Assembly: GCF_000424665.1 (NCBI RefSeq)
Contig: NZ_AUKI01000017.1
Span: 248,001-312,000, forward strand
From: Salinimicrobium terrae DSM 17865
GTDB taxonomy: Bacteria > Bacteroidota > Bacteroidia > Flavobacteriales > Flavobacteriaceae
DNA: 64,000 nt
Direction of reading: 5' to 3'
Shown: positions 26,706 through 34,693 of the stretch, piece by piece
Layout of the letters: each line of letters begins with the position of its first letter
Numbering within the stretch: position 1 is the stretch's first letter
The notes under the pieces: model-generated
The model's input: only the letters and a program-made list of their open reading frames with translations
Told to the model about the DNA's origin: nothing
Databases searched by the model: none
Position numbers and translations under genes: made by a program

Positions 26706-27482
26706 TTAGGCTCCCTGTCCCACGTTCTGCATCAATCCGCCGTCCATGACGTAGGTGGAGCCGGTAACGTAATCGGAATCTGATGAAGCAAGAAAAACTG
26801 CAAGTTTTGCTATTTCTTCAGGTCTTCCTGCGCGTTTCATGGGGATGTGTTGCACCTGATCCTCCCTTTTTTCCCTGTCTTCAACAGCCTCCTGATTCAT
26901 CGGGGTGAGGATCATTCCGGGTGCGATATTATTAACATTAATTCCTTCTTCTGCCAGTTCCAAAGCGAGAACGCGCGTAAAGTTGCGAACTGCACCTTTA
27001 GAAGCGCAGTATTCTGCTGTTCCCGGGGCAGGAATCTCTTCATGAACAGAGCTTACATTAATGATCTTTCCTTTTTCTTTTTGCTTTCTTAGCTCCTTTA
27101 TAAATCGGCGGGTACAGAAAAAGGTGCCGTACAGATTTATTTTAATGGCTTTATCCCACTTTTCCGTTGGCATCTCCGCTACTTTATAACCCTGCCCGTT
27201 AATAGCAGCGTTATTCATTAAAATATTCACCTTTCCGAATTCTTTCAAAGCCTTGTCAAACATGTTTTCCACTTCCTTTTCTTCAGAAATATCAACTTTA
27301 AGAACCATCCCTTTTCTTCCTGCTGCTTCAACTTTTTGGAGGGTTTCTTTGGCACCTTCTTCATCGGTATGATATGTTACCACTACGTTCGCTCCTTCTT
27401 GTGCAAAAGCAATTGCTGAAGCCTGTCCTATTCCCGAATCGGAGCCAGTGATGAGTGCTACTTTTCCTTCTAATTTTCCCAT
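26706..27482 (-). CDS. Short-chain dehydrogenase/reductase (glucose 1-dehydrogenase-like)
   Basis: 258-residue classical SDR. Rossmann motif TGSDSGIG (12-19), NNAA (90-93), catalytic Ser144/145 region (INVSSVHE), Tyr158 and Lys162 (YCASK), and the C-terminal PEEIAKLAVFLASSDSDYVTG with GGL ending. The sequence resembles glucose 1-dehydrogenase/3-oxoacyl-ACP reductase-like SDRs; substrate cannot be assigned. I use the ATG at 27482 (MGKLEGKVALITG). A nine-codon longer form would start at a TTG and adds residues not expected before the first beta strand. Confidence 0.9.
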   Translation of the reverse strand: MGKLEGKVALITGSDSGIGQASAIAFAQEGANVVVTYHTDEEGAKETLQKVEAAGRKGMVLKVDISEEKEVENMFDKALKEFGKVNILMNNAAINGQGYKVAEMPTEKWDKAIKINLYGTFFCTRRFIKELRKQKEKGKIINVSSVHEEIPAPGTAEYCASKGAVRNFTRVLALELAEEGINVNNIAPGMILTPMNQEAVEDREKREDQVQHIPMKRAGRPEEIAKLAVFLASSDSDYVTGSTYVMDGGLMQNVGQGA

Positions 27483-27570
27483 GGCTATGTCTTTTATGCT
27501 ATTTTTCAATAGCTTATGAAGCTAGTAAGTAATCCTTAAAGCAGGCGTTAAGGAAAAGGTAATTTCAAAA

Positions 27571-30500
27571 TCAAAACTTGAAGTTAAGCATCATGCTCAG
27601 GCGATTTCCGTCACCGCCATGATAAAAGCCGATATTCCCGGTTATTGCAAGGCCGGCACTTATCCAGACGGAACCTCCGTAGTTGTTGTGCCATTGCTCT
27701 GAGTTTTCACCAGGCGTCCAGACCCGTCCATAATCGAATCCTACAGTAGCTCCATAAACAATGGGTATAAACCGGTTTTCCCATAATCCTAATGCGGTTC
27801 TAAGATCGGTACTGTGGTAAAAGGCTTGTTTTCCATTAAAACGGTGATTCCTGTAGCCCCTTAAATTTTGATTTCCGCCAATAGTGGCAGCATGGTAGAT
27901 TTCATAATTATCGCCAAAAATGGCCTCTCCCCCTACTTTTGTAGCAAAGACTGCATAGCCGCTGGAGATTAAGGGATAATTAATTGAAACTGACGGTTCC
28001 AGATAAGCAAATTTATTTCCCGCACCGTCTATGCTACTCTTGTAGCCGCTGGTAAGCCTAACATCAGATCCCAGGCTGGGGAAGGCAGTTGTGTTTTTAC
28101 TATAAAAACGGTAGTTAGCTTCTAGGCCGGCATATAATTGAGAGTCAAAAATGTCATTTTCGGGAGGTAATATTTCCCCGAGAAAAGTATCGGGGTCATA
28201 TTCCACCTTGAATGATTCAACCAAAGTCCTTAAATCAAAAATACTTCCGGCATCGTTGCGCCAAATAAGAGCAGGCGAAAAATGCCATTCTTGGATCTTT
28301 AGCCGGTTGTAGTTTCTATTTACTTCCTTTCGAAAATATTCAGCTTCACTTCCGCTTCCGAAGTAATTGAGGGTATAATTGGGGCTGGTATACCGGGCGG
28401 TAATTCCCAGGTTCCAATTGTAAAACAGGTGTGCAAATTCTCCGTTATAGTTTAAAGAAAATCCATTGGTATCATAATAATAGTTGGCCAAAAGCTCATG
28501 TTGAGCCTGGAACGGATTATTAACCAATCCATATTTGGTCCAGATAGCTTCAGCGCCCAGGGTGAAACCTAAATCGGTTTCAAAATTTACGTAAGGAAGT
28601 GCCTTAAAGGTGCTGTATTTAAATTTTTTATAGTAAAAATTATTAATCTTGTAAGAATCCACCAGGAGTTTACGGGAACCCGGCTGCACGATCTCATTTT
28701 TGGAACTTTTAAAATCGTAGAGTTTTACTTTCTTTTTATTCTGAAAGTCGTAAACATCCTCTCCCGGACCTCCCAGTACCCTAATCTTAACGGGATCATC
28801 GCCCTCTCCTGAAACTATGAAAGTATCCTCACCGGACATTCCATAGATCCAGATCTCATCTGTCTCATCTGAATCGTAAGTGTGCATGAAGATCTCTTCG
28901 CCTTCTGATGTTTGTGTGATCTCGGTCATTCCGTCTTCTTTCCTTAGGATCTCGAATTCTTCATCTTCATCTGTACCAGTGATCACAATGAACTCATTCA
29001 TACGCTCGTAATATTCGCGGGCGATCTCCATAAGATTACCACGACGAGCTTTTAGCTTTTGTTTAATATCCTCTATGCTTTGATCCTGTGCTGCTTCAGG
29101 CAATTCAGCAAAGGCAGCAGCGATTTGTTCATCTGTAATTTCATTTTGAATAAATTTCACTTGTTGTTCCCAGGTTTCCCAGTCACTCTGGAAAAGGATT
29201 TGCAAGTCTAATGGATAACCGGACCAGTTAAACCATTTTACATTGTCGATATCTTCATCATACGTCTGCATCTTTCTTAGATTTGGCACTGCCAGTTTAA
29301 TGGCATCAATAAGCGGTCCATCGTATTTAGAGAAAGCCTGATCCCTGTCGCGGGGAATAGGAACAAAAAGCTTGGATCCATCTTCTTCATATTCTGCCCA
29401 TCGCCAATTGTCCTGGTGACGATCCCAATCCCCAATTAACATATCAAAAAGCCGGGCTTTGATATATTCATTTCTGTCTACACCTGCTGTGGGTTCTTCC
29501 CCAAGTTCTTCCAAAAGGTCAAAGGTGCTAAGGATGTCCTGGGGTTTCCTAAACTGTGGGAAATCCTTGTTCTCGTCCCCTGCGTGTGCCTGTAACTCAT
29601 AAAGCTCATCTCCATATTCATCATTATGGATCCCGAGTGCCGGTTGTCGCGGTACGTAATAGATTTCCGGTTGTATGTGAGGTAAACCCAGAGCTTCGGC
29701 GAAGTTGTCAAGAGCAAACTTCGCATAGGGATGGGAAGTAGTAAAATAATCCAGTACAAGGCGCTGGGGGAAGGTGTTGTTGATCCTGTCGCCCACAAAA
29801 GAAGTAGGGAGGAGATCTGCTTGTATATAGCGGGTGGGACTTTTGCGCAGAGCCCGGAGCGTATATTCATGTTCATCTTCATTGATAAATCGAATGGAAC
29901 GGGATTGTTGACCGCCACCTTCCTTGATAGGACGTAGTCCGTCGTAGATAGTATCCAGGAGCAGTACCGGCACCTCAATATTCCTGCTGTAGACTTCGCG
30001 GTAGTGGTCTCCCCATAGAAAACGGTAAAGTCCGCTCTTGCTGGTTTCTTCGGGAGTGTAAATGGAAGCCGAAAATGTGTTCCCAATTTCCTCCCATTGG
30101 TTTTTTTCCAATTCTATTTTAGTATTTCTTTCCCTCGGAATTTCTTTACTGAAAAGTGGCTCTTCAGCTGATGCCTCAGCTTGGAAAAATTCTACTTTGG
30201 AATTGCCGTTTTTGAATACTGTAAGTTTAGCATAGCCGGGTTCTTCGGAAGCAAAGTGATCTTCTTCTGTAGCTTTGGCAGATTCAGTTTCTGCGGCGGT
30301 GGCGCTAATGATTTGCGGATTTCTTCCATTGGATAGATACTGTAGATTTTTGTGATTTCCTGAAACAAAGATCACATCGTCGAATTGGCTTGCAAGCGTT
30401 TCCACGGTCTGCCGAAATTCACGGTACAGGGGATTTTCAAATTTCTGTTTCGAAAATGGGAATAATTTGTTCAGAAATCCTGGAGTAGTATTACTCAGTA

Positions 30501-31176
30501 TAGGATGATGTAACACTACTATTTTGAGCTTTCCAAAGTTATCCTTTAAGTCATCTTTCAATTCGATAAAGAATCTTTCCCTGGTTCTAATGTCACATTT
30601 CACATTGAATTCACTGCTAAAATCCCAATCTTCCAGGTACCATTGAGAATCAACGATGATAAGGGCGATTTCATCATTTACCTGGATCTCTTCCACAGGA
30701 CAACCATCATCTGGTAAAAATTCGCGATTGCTGTTTTCCTGTAAAAAGCTCTCCAGGTCATCCAGACTTTGAGGTGCAGATTCATTCCATTCATTTTCAC
30801 CGGGAGTAAAGATTACATTTCCGTTGAAGTTATTTAAAGGCTGTAGGAGGTTCTTTGTGAGAAATTCCTGAGTTTGTTCCCTTTCCTGTTCTCCTTTAGG
30901 ATAGCCCTGGTTCGGAGTTAAGTTTCCCGGCAGGAGGAGGGTTGCATCTTCATCATCCTGAGAAGCTTCCGAAATTCTTTCAAAGAGGGCAGGAGTGGCC
31001 ATATCGGCACCCGGTGCTGTGTTTGATAGAATATAAAAAGTATGGGAAACACTAGAGGTATCTGCTTCCTGTACCTGTGCCTGTGCGAGTGAAAAGGAGG
31101 AAACAAGAAGCAAAATCAAGATTTGATAACAAACGGACCTGAAATAGTGGTCGGGGGAAACCAATTTTTGGATCAT
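27571..31176 (-). CDS. Phosphatase-like / kinase-like / outer-membrane beta-barrel fusion protein
   Basis: 1201 residues from the ATG at 31176 (a TTG 20 codons upstream is unlikely). Signal peptide about 1-34 (FSLAQAQ). Residues about 40-330 line up with calcineurin-like phosphoesterases, but the usual motifs are altered: LSN, PGNL, PGENEW and SGNHKN stand where GD, GDN, GNHDW and GHEHN are expected; only HH (223-224) is normal. Residues about 410-620 carry kinase-like signatures: a Gly-rich turn GGGQQSRSIRF, a hinge-like LYELQAHAGDE, and IGDWDRHQDNW followed by PRDRDQAF, recalling the GNxDRHxxN loop of HipA/CotH/Fam20 kinases. The last 330 residues look like a surface-antigen (BamA/D15-type) barrel ending LSMMLNFKF. 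Function unknown; outer-membrane location inferred. Confidence 0.75.
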   Translation of the reverse strand: MIQKLVSPDHYFRSVCYQILILLLVSSFSLAQAQVQEADTSSVSHTFYILSNTAPGADMATPALFERISEASQDDEDATLLLPGNLTPNQGYPKGEQEREQTQEFLTKNLLQPLNNFNGNVIFTPGENEWNESAPQSLDDLESFLQENSNREFLPDDGCPVEEIQVNDEIALIIVDSQWYLEDWDFSSEFNVKCDIRTRERFFIELKDDLKDNFGKLKIVVLHHPILSNTTPGFLNKLFPFSKQKFENPLYREFRQTVETLASQFDDVIFVSGNHKNLQYLSNGRNPQIISATAAETESAKATEEDHFASEEPGYAKLTVFKNGNSKVEFFQAEASAEEPLFSKEIPRERNTKIELEKNQWEEIGNTFSASIYTPEETSKSGLYRFLWGDHYREVYSRNIEVPVLLLDTIYDGLRPIKEGGGQQSRSIRFINEDEHEYTLRALRKSPTRYIQADLLPTSFVGDRINNTFPQRLVLDYFTTSHPYAKFALDNFAEALGLPHIQPEIYYVPRQPALGIHNDEYGDELYELQAHAGDENKDFPQFRKPQDILSTFDLLEELGEEPTAGVDRNEYIKARLFDMLIGDWDRHQDNWRWAEYEEDGSKLFVPIPRDRDQAFSKYDGPLIDAIKLAVPNLRKMQTYDEDIDNVKWFNWSGYPLDLQILFQSDWETWEQQVKFIQNEITDEQIAAAFAELPEAAQDQSIEDIKQKLKARRGNLMEIAREYYERMNEFIVITGTDEDEEFEILRKEDGMTEITQTSEGEEIFMHTYDSDETDEIWIYGMSGEDTFIVSGEGDDPVKIRVLGGPGEDVYDFQNKKKVKLYDFKSSKNEIVQPGSRKLLVDSYKINNFYYKKFKYSTFKALPYVNFETDLGFTLGAEAIWTKYGLVNNPFQAQHELLANYYYDTNGFSLNYNGEFAHLFYNWNLGITARYTSPNYTLNYFGSGSEAEYFRKEVNRNYNRLKIQEWHFSPALIWRNDAGSIFDLRTLVESFKVEYDPDTFLGEILPPENDIFDSQLYAGLEANYRFYSKNTTAFPSLGSDVRLTSGYKSSIDGAGNKFAYLEPSVSINYPLISSGYAVFATKVGGEAIFGDNYEIYHAATIGGNQNLRGYRNHRFNGKQAFYHSTDLRTALGLWENRFIPIVYGATVGFDYGRVWTPGENSEQWHNNYGGSVWISAGLAITGNIGFYHGGDGNRLSMMLNFKF

Positions 31177-31551
31177 ATAAAAATTCCGGTTTAATTTTTC
31201 TTTTTGTGAGAACCTTCTGCTCCACAAAAGTTCCAATTTCTAAAAAAAAGTAACCAATCTATTGCAGTTTAACCAGTCTCTAACAATAAAAATGGGTTTT
31301 CCTAAAGGAAATCCTAACCTATAGGTGCGAAAAGTGGCAAAAAGGAGGACCTTTTAGTAATCTTTACTTTTTAGAATATCTATAAAATCCATTTCTATCT
31401 TATAAGGTGATGCTTAAGGAAGGAGTAGATTTAGATAAAAAAAGATGACTTAATTTAAATAAGGCCACTAAAATAGAATTCTCTAAAAGTTTTCTTAAAT
31501 CCAAATAGGAGTTATATTTGTTTTACAGGCTTCGAATTAAATCTACCACTG
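31177..31551. other. Divergent intergenic region upstream of the propeller regulator
   Basis: 375 bp between two divergent genes. The only clear signal is the TATATTTG element at 31513 for the rightward gene. I see no matching element for the leftward gene and no gene or repeat. Confidence 0.5.
31513..31520 (+). promoter_or_regulatory. Flavobacterial -7 promoter element of the propeller regulator
   Basis: TATATTTG fits the Bacteroidetes -7 consensus TAnnTTTG exactly. Transcription would start about 25 bp before the TTG start codon at 31552, which supports that start. A clear -33 TTG was not found. Confidence 0.5.
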
Positions 31552-34314
31552 TTGAGACACCTCTTTTTACTCTTTTTGTTGCTCAGCCTTACACTTGAGA
31601 GTCAGGAACTTCCACCTGTCACAAATTTTTCTCCCAGTCAATATGGCGCCGGAAACCAGAACTGGATGGTTTCTCAGGGAGCTGATAAGAAGATCTATGT
31701 CGCAAATAATTCAGGACTGCTTCAATTTGATGGGGAGCACTGGAACCTTTATGAAGTTCCCGGGGAAACCGCTGTCCGTTCAGTTTTGGCTACAGAGGAT
31801 CATATCTACACCGGAGCCTATATGGAATTTGGTTTTTGGACGGCAGAAGAAAATGGAAGGCTTGAATATACTTCTTTAAAAGATTCAGTAGTTACGGGTC
31901 TTGTTGACGGAGAACAGTTCTGGGATATAAAGGAGGTGGATGATCACATTGTTTTTCAGAGTCATCAGCAGCTCTACAGCTTTAATAAGAAGACCGGAAA
32001 AGTGACCACTGTGGTTACCGAAAGAAATATTTCTAACCTTTTCGGGGTAAGGAATAAAATTTATTACCAGGTAGCTGAAAAAGGCCTTTTTGTCATTGAA
32101 GATGGAATTGGAAGATCTTTTGTTTCGGAAGATGAGATCGGGAACAAACAAATTGTAGGTTTATTTCCTTATTCGGATGATAAGATGCTGGCAATTACCC
32201 GTGATGACGGAGTCTTCATTATTACCGGGAATAAATGGGAAGCCTTGCCAATAGAAAATTATCCTACCTCTGTAAGTTTTTTTTCAGCCCTTTATCTAAG
32301 GGATGGTTCCCTTGCTCTTGGAAGTATAGGGGAGGGACTATACATTTTAGGTATGGATGGAATAATGCAGTACCACCTGTCTCAACCCACCCTCCTCAAC
32401 AATACCTTACTTGCCGTCACCGAAGATTCGGAAGGGAATATTTGGGGTGGACTGGATAATGGTATAGCGGTTATTAACAAAGAAAGTCCCTTTCGCCTTT
32501 TTGTGGATACCTTCGGAAAAATTGGAACTGTGTACTGTAGCGTGGTGGTAGACGGATTGATGTATTTAGGAACAAATCAGGGACTTTATTATCAGGATGC
32601 TGAATCTGAAGGTCCCTATTCCCTAATTCCCGGCACCACGGGCCAGGTTTGGAGCCTTAATTATATTAATGGGAGCCTGTATGCAGGACATGACAGGGGG
32701 ACTTTCAAAATTGAAGGAACTGATGCTGATTTGATTTGGGATGGTCTCGGGACCTGGACAGTTAAGAGAATCGGATCGGGAATTTTACAGGGACATTATA
32801 ATGGCTTGAGCTATCTCGGGGATGATTCTCCAGACTCCACGGCACATTATCTTGAAGATTTCGATCTGTCTGTACAGCATATGATCGTTGAAAATGATTC
32901 GATCATTTGGATAAGCCACTATCATAAAGGGATCTTTCGCCTTGAGCTGGATGAAGAATATTCGAAGGTGGAGAACATTGAAAATTTTAAGATAGAGGAG
33001 GAATCCGGTCTGGGTCCAGAGATCTTCAGGTTTGAAGACAGCATCTATTACTCAACAGAAGAAAGGGTCTACATGTACGATAGAGGTAGAAACAGTTTTA
33101 CTGCCAATAATGAACTAAACCATCTAAGCAGTGAAAACAACAGGATAAGTGGAGCTTCTGAGGTCCTTAGCGATGGTAGTTGGTGGACCTTTGGTGTTGA
33201 CAAGTTATTTTTTGTCACCCGGGATCCTTTTGAACAAAAACTTGTAGAACGGGATATCCCATTGCCCCTTGAAAACCGAAATATCAGCAAAGGGTTTGAA
33301 AACATATCTCTGATAGGAAAAAACCAATATCTGGTAGGGTCTAACGGAGGGTATATCGTATTTTCTTTGCCCCTCGCAGAGATTCCGTCGGGAGAACTTG
33401 TTATTGGTGCAGTCGGGACTTCCGCCACAAGAGAAAATTACTCCTTCAATGACCTGCAGGAATCGGGGTTAGACTTAGATAGTCAAATTAATAACATAGC
33501 TTTTGCTTTTAGTATTCCCAATTACCAGAGCTTATCCAGGATTGAGTACAGTTATCGGCTACTTAATTATTCCGGGACCTGGTCGCAATGGAATCTTTTA
33601 GGTGCGGCGAAATTTGAAAATCTTCCCGCCGGTAGTTATACCTTTCAGGTAAAGGGGAGAACGAATGACAGGGAAACGGGAATAGTAAGTTATGAGTTTT
33701 CCATAGCCAAACCCTGGTATTACAGTAGTCTCGCCGTGGCCGGTTATTTCCTCCTGTTTATCCTGGGCTTGCTGGGAATACATTATACGTACCGAAGGAG
33801 GCATGAAAAAATCATCAGGGAAAGAGAGAAAAACCTGAGGATGAAAAATCTTGAAGCCGAGCAGCAGATCATCAAACTTCAGAAGGAACACCTGGAAAAA
33901 GACATGGCGGAAAAGAATGGCCAGCTGGCTGCCTCCACTATGGCGATAATAAAGAAAAATGAGTTCCTCTCCCATCTCAAGCAGGAGCTAAAGGGAGCCG
34001 AGAATCCCAAAGTAAAAAGTGCTATAAAGACTATTGACAGTGAGCTAAGGGAAGAAGACAACTGGAAGATGTTTAAAGAAGCCTTTAAGAATGCCGATAA
34101 GGAATTCTTCGACAAAATTAAAAATAAACATCCTGAACTTACTTCCAACGATCTTCGTCTTTGTGCGTATTTAAGATTAAATCTTACTTCCAAAGAAATT
34201 GCTCCGCTGATAAACATTTCTGTAAAGAGTGTTGAGATCAAACGTTATCGATTGAGAAAGAAACTAAACTTGCCCCGGGAGGTCAATTTAACAGACTATA
34301 TAATCGATTTATAG
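31552..34314 (+). CDS. Propeller/Y_Y_Y/LuxR membrane one-component regulator (beta-glucan locus)
   Basis: 920-residue transmembrane regulator. Signal-like N-terminus, a periplasmic beta-propeller of two-component-regulator type (about 20-610, repeats such as YVANNSGLLQFDG, YLGTNQGLYYQ), a Y_Y_Y domain (about 640-715, PAGSYTFQVKGR), one membrane helix (about 724-745), a coiled coil (about 755-800) and a C-terminal LuxR-type helix-turn-helix (SNDLRLCAYLRLNLTSKEIA, VKSVEIKRYRLRKKL). No kinase, receiver or phospho-acceptor is present, so the signal would pass directly through the membrane to the DNA-binding domain. It lies 379 bp upstream of the second susC in the same direction and likely controls that locus. 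No ATG is available: the frame has a stop a few codons upstream and TTG at 31552 is the only sensible start. Confidence 0.88.
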   Translation: MRHLFLLFLLLSLTLESQELPPVTNFSPSQYGAGNQNWMVSQGADKKIYVANNSGLLQFDGEHWNLYEVPGETAVRSVLATEDHIYTGAYMEFGFWTAEENGRLEYTSLKDSVVTGLVDGEQFWDIKEVDDHIVFQSHQQLYSFNKKTGKVTTVVTERNISNLFGVRNKIYYQVAEKGLFVIEDGIGRSFVSEDEIGNKQIVGLFPYSDDKMLAITRDDGVFIITGNKWEALPIENYPTSVSFFSALYLRDGSLALGSIGEGLYILGMDGIMQYHLSQPTLLNNTLLAVTEDSEGNIWGGLDNGIAVINKESPFRLFVDTFGKIGTVYCSVVVDGLMYLGTNQGLYYQDAESEGPYSLIPGTTGQVWSLNYINGSLYAGHDRGTFKIEGTDADLIWDGLGTWTVKRIGSGILQGHYNGLSYLGDDSPDSTAHYLEDFDLSVQHMIVENDSIIWISHYHKGIFRLELDEEYSKVENIENFKIEEESGLGPEIFRFEDSIYYSTEERVYMYDRGRNSFTANNELNHLSSENNRISGASEVLSDGSWWTFGVDKLFFVTRDPFEQKLVERDIPLPLENRNISKGFENISLIGKNQYLVGSNGGYIVFSLPLAEIPSGELVIGAVGTSATRENYSFNDLQESGLDLDSQINNIAFAFSIPNYQSLSRIEYSYRLLNYSGTWSQWNLLGAAKFENLPAGSYTFQVKGRTNDRETGIVSYEFSIAKPWYYSSLAVAGYFLLFILGLLGIHYTYRRRHEKIIREREKNLRMKNLEAEQQIIKLQKEHLEKDMAEKNGQLAASTMAIIKKNEFLSHLKQELKGAENPKVKSAIKTIDSELREEDNWKMFKEAFKNADKEFFDKIKNKHPELTSNDLRLCAYLRLNLTSKEIAPLINISVKSVEIKRYRLRKKLNLPREVNLTDYIIDL

Positions 34315-34348
34315 CCTTAACACCACCCAATATTACCTTAACACCACC
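34315..34348 (+). promoter_or_regulatory. Two 13-bp direct repeats, activator-site candidate
   Basis: CCTTAACACCACC occurs at 34315-34327 and again at 34336-34348, exactly 21 bp apart (two helical turns), starting immediately after the stop codon of the regulator gene. The arrangement suits a dimer bound on one face of the DNA. The partner is presumably the LuxR-type domain of the regulator just upstream, by proximity only. Confidence 0.5.
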
Positions 34349-34693
34349 TCTACATTAAAGGAAATAAATACATTTCTATCTTTTTTTGTATTTCCTTTAT
34401 TATTAAGTATTCCCTTCTTTTCATCAGTAATTTTAGGGTGTTTGGGTTATCTATACAAGCAACTTTTCTCATGTAGATTTTTTGTAAAGGCGTTTTCTGG
34501 ATTTTCTTCTTGTTAAGTTAATATATTAGTAACATAATTTTAACAAGCAATTGAGTTCCCAATTTGTGTAATCCCCATTTTAACTTAACTGTGATTTCGT
34601 TTCCCGCAATTCGCAAACGATTTCGATTACCGGATGTGCTTTTGGCCAGAATCAATTCAAAATTTATGCACCAACAACTAAATTTAACAGTAA
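34315..34693. other. 379-bp regulatory region before the second SusC gene
   Basis: No gene. It begins with the pair of 13-bp direct repeats described separately and continues as AT-rich DNA without an exact TAnnTTTG element. The long leader before the SusC start may hold additional control sites that I could not identify. Confidence 0.5.

Noticed and set aside
29478-30086. 202-codon open frame in another frame inside the large fusion gene
   Set aside because: Overlaps the kinase-like segment of a continuous 1201-residue frame with clear motifs; no independent support.
25118-31176. A stress or defence island between the two loci
   Set aside because: The DUF421, SYLF, SDR and fusion genes point in different directions and each seems to be its own unit; no defence or mobile gene is present.
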